Shown piece after piece: positions 6,045 through 6,262 of a DNA stretch of 6,262 nt. Position numbers and translations under genes: made by a program. The DNA is from Candidatus Aerophobota bacterium (lineage in GTDB: Bacteria; Aerophobota; Aerophobia; Aerophobales; B47-G16), in contig QMPZ01000097.1 of assembly GCA_003648815.1 (NCBI GenBank), forward strand, positions 1 to 6,262, read 5' to 3'. Under the pieces are notes generated by a model that searched no databases, was not told the origin of the DNA, and saw only the letters and a list, made by a program, of their open reading frames with translations. Each line of letters starts with the position of its first letter. Positions within the stretch are counted from its first letter, which is position 1.

Positions 6045-6257
6045 TTATCCTAAATCATTTAACTTGAGGTTATGAGAAGGCTTCAGAGAAAGGCTAAGCG
6101 TAAACTCATCTCCTCTTTTGATGTGGTATTTTTTGGCAAAGCTTTTCCTGCTCACAGATATCTCCCAAAAGCCACTACTTCCCGCAATTAAGAATGGGTC
6201 CTCGCCTCTGCCCTGCAAATAATGCTCGAGGACCCTCGTAACCTCGACGGTTTTCAT
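6045..6257 (-). CDS. Small hypothetical protein, possibly AbrB-like
   Basis: This is a 70-residue soluble protein with no signal peptide or membrane segment. Its codon use matches the neighbours. Residues 31-56 (WEISVSRKSFAK..YHIKRGDEFTLSL) resemble the strand-helix-strand pattern of SpoVT/AbrB swapped-hairpin DNA-binding domains, where a basic strand leads to a KxGDE turn and a final strand. The match is by eye and weak, and the typical N-terminal half is not clear. The start is not certain: TGAGG directly abuts the ATG at 6257, which is too close for a ribosome site, and the codon two before it reads xTG at the window edge, so the true start could lie a few codons further upstream. It is the first visible gene of the minus-strand run leading to rarA. 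A transcription regulator or antitoxin is one possibility. Confidence 0.55.
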   Translation of the reverse strand: MKTVEVTRVLEHYLQGRGEDPFLIAGSSGFWEISVSRKSFAKKYHIKRGDEFTLSLSLKPSHNLKLNDLG

Positions 6258-6262
6258 CCTCA

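Overview
The window reads as a dense stretch of bacterial chromosome with moderate GC, judged by eye and not computed. The proteins are rich in Lys, Glu and Arg, with frequent AGG/AGA and ATA codons. Shine-Dalgarno sites are strong (AAGGAGG), two genes start with TTG, and the promoters are of sigma-70/A type. The lytic transglycosylase carries a Sec signal peptide, which points to a cell with a peptidoglycan wall. This style fits a thermophilic or anaerobic, poorly cultured bacterial lineage, but I cannot name a taxon.

Layout: (1) 76-1116, minus strand: a 346-residue protein of unknown function with a winged-helix-like C-terminus. (2) 1117-1314: an intergenic region holding two near-consensus promoters back to back, one for the gene on each side. 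(3) 1315-2689, plus strand: a GNAT N-acetyltransferase followed by a glycosylasparaginase-type N-terminal-nucleophile hydrolase, probably one transcript, separated by a small GC-rich hairpin. (4) 2691-6257, minus strand: a compact run of four genes in transcription order, namely a 70-residue protein, the AAA+ ATPase RarA, a 3-isopropylmalate-dehydrogenase-type oxidoreductase, and a secreted lytic transglycosylase. Gaps in this run are 75, 45 and 27 nt. The plus-strand pair and the minus-strand run converge with only one base between their stop codons.

The genes do not form one obvious pathway. RarA works at stalled replication forks, the dehydrogenase belongs to the leucine-biosynthesis type, and the transglycosylase remodels the cell wall. 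Their close spacing suggests co-transcription rather than shared function. The GNAT enzyme and the asparaginase could share a small-molecule or glycopeptide theme, but that is inference.

I see no transposon, CRISPR array, tRNA or rRNA, and no convincing previously undescribed system. The points most worth a second look are the large helical insertion inside the transglycosylase fold, the mixed coenzyme signature of the dehydrogenase, the divergent promoter pair, the unrecognised 346-residue protein and the small possibly AbrB-like protein.
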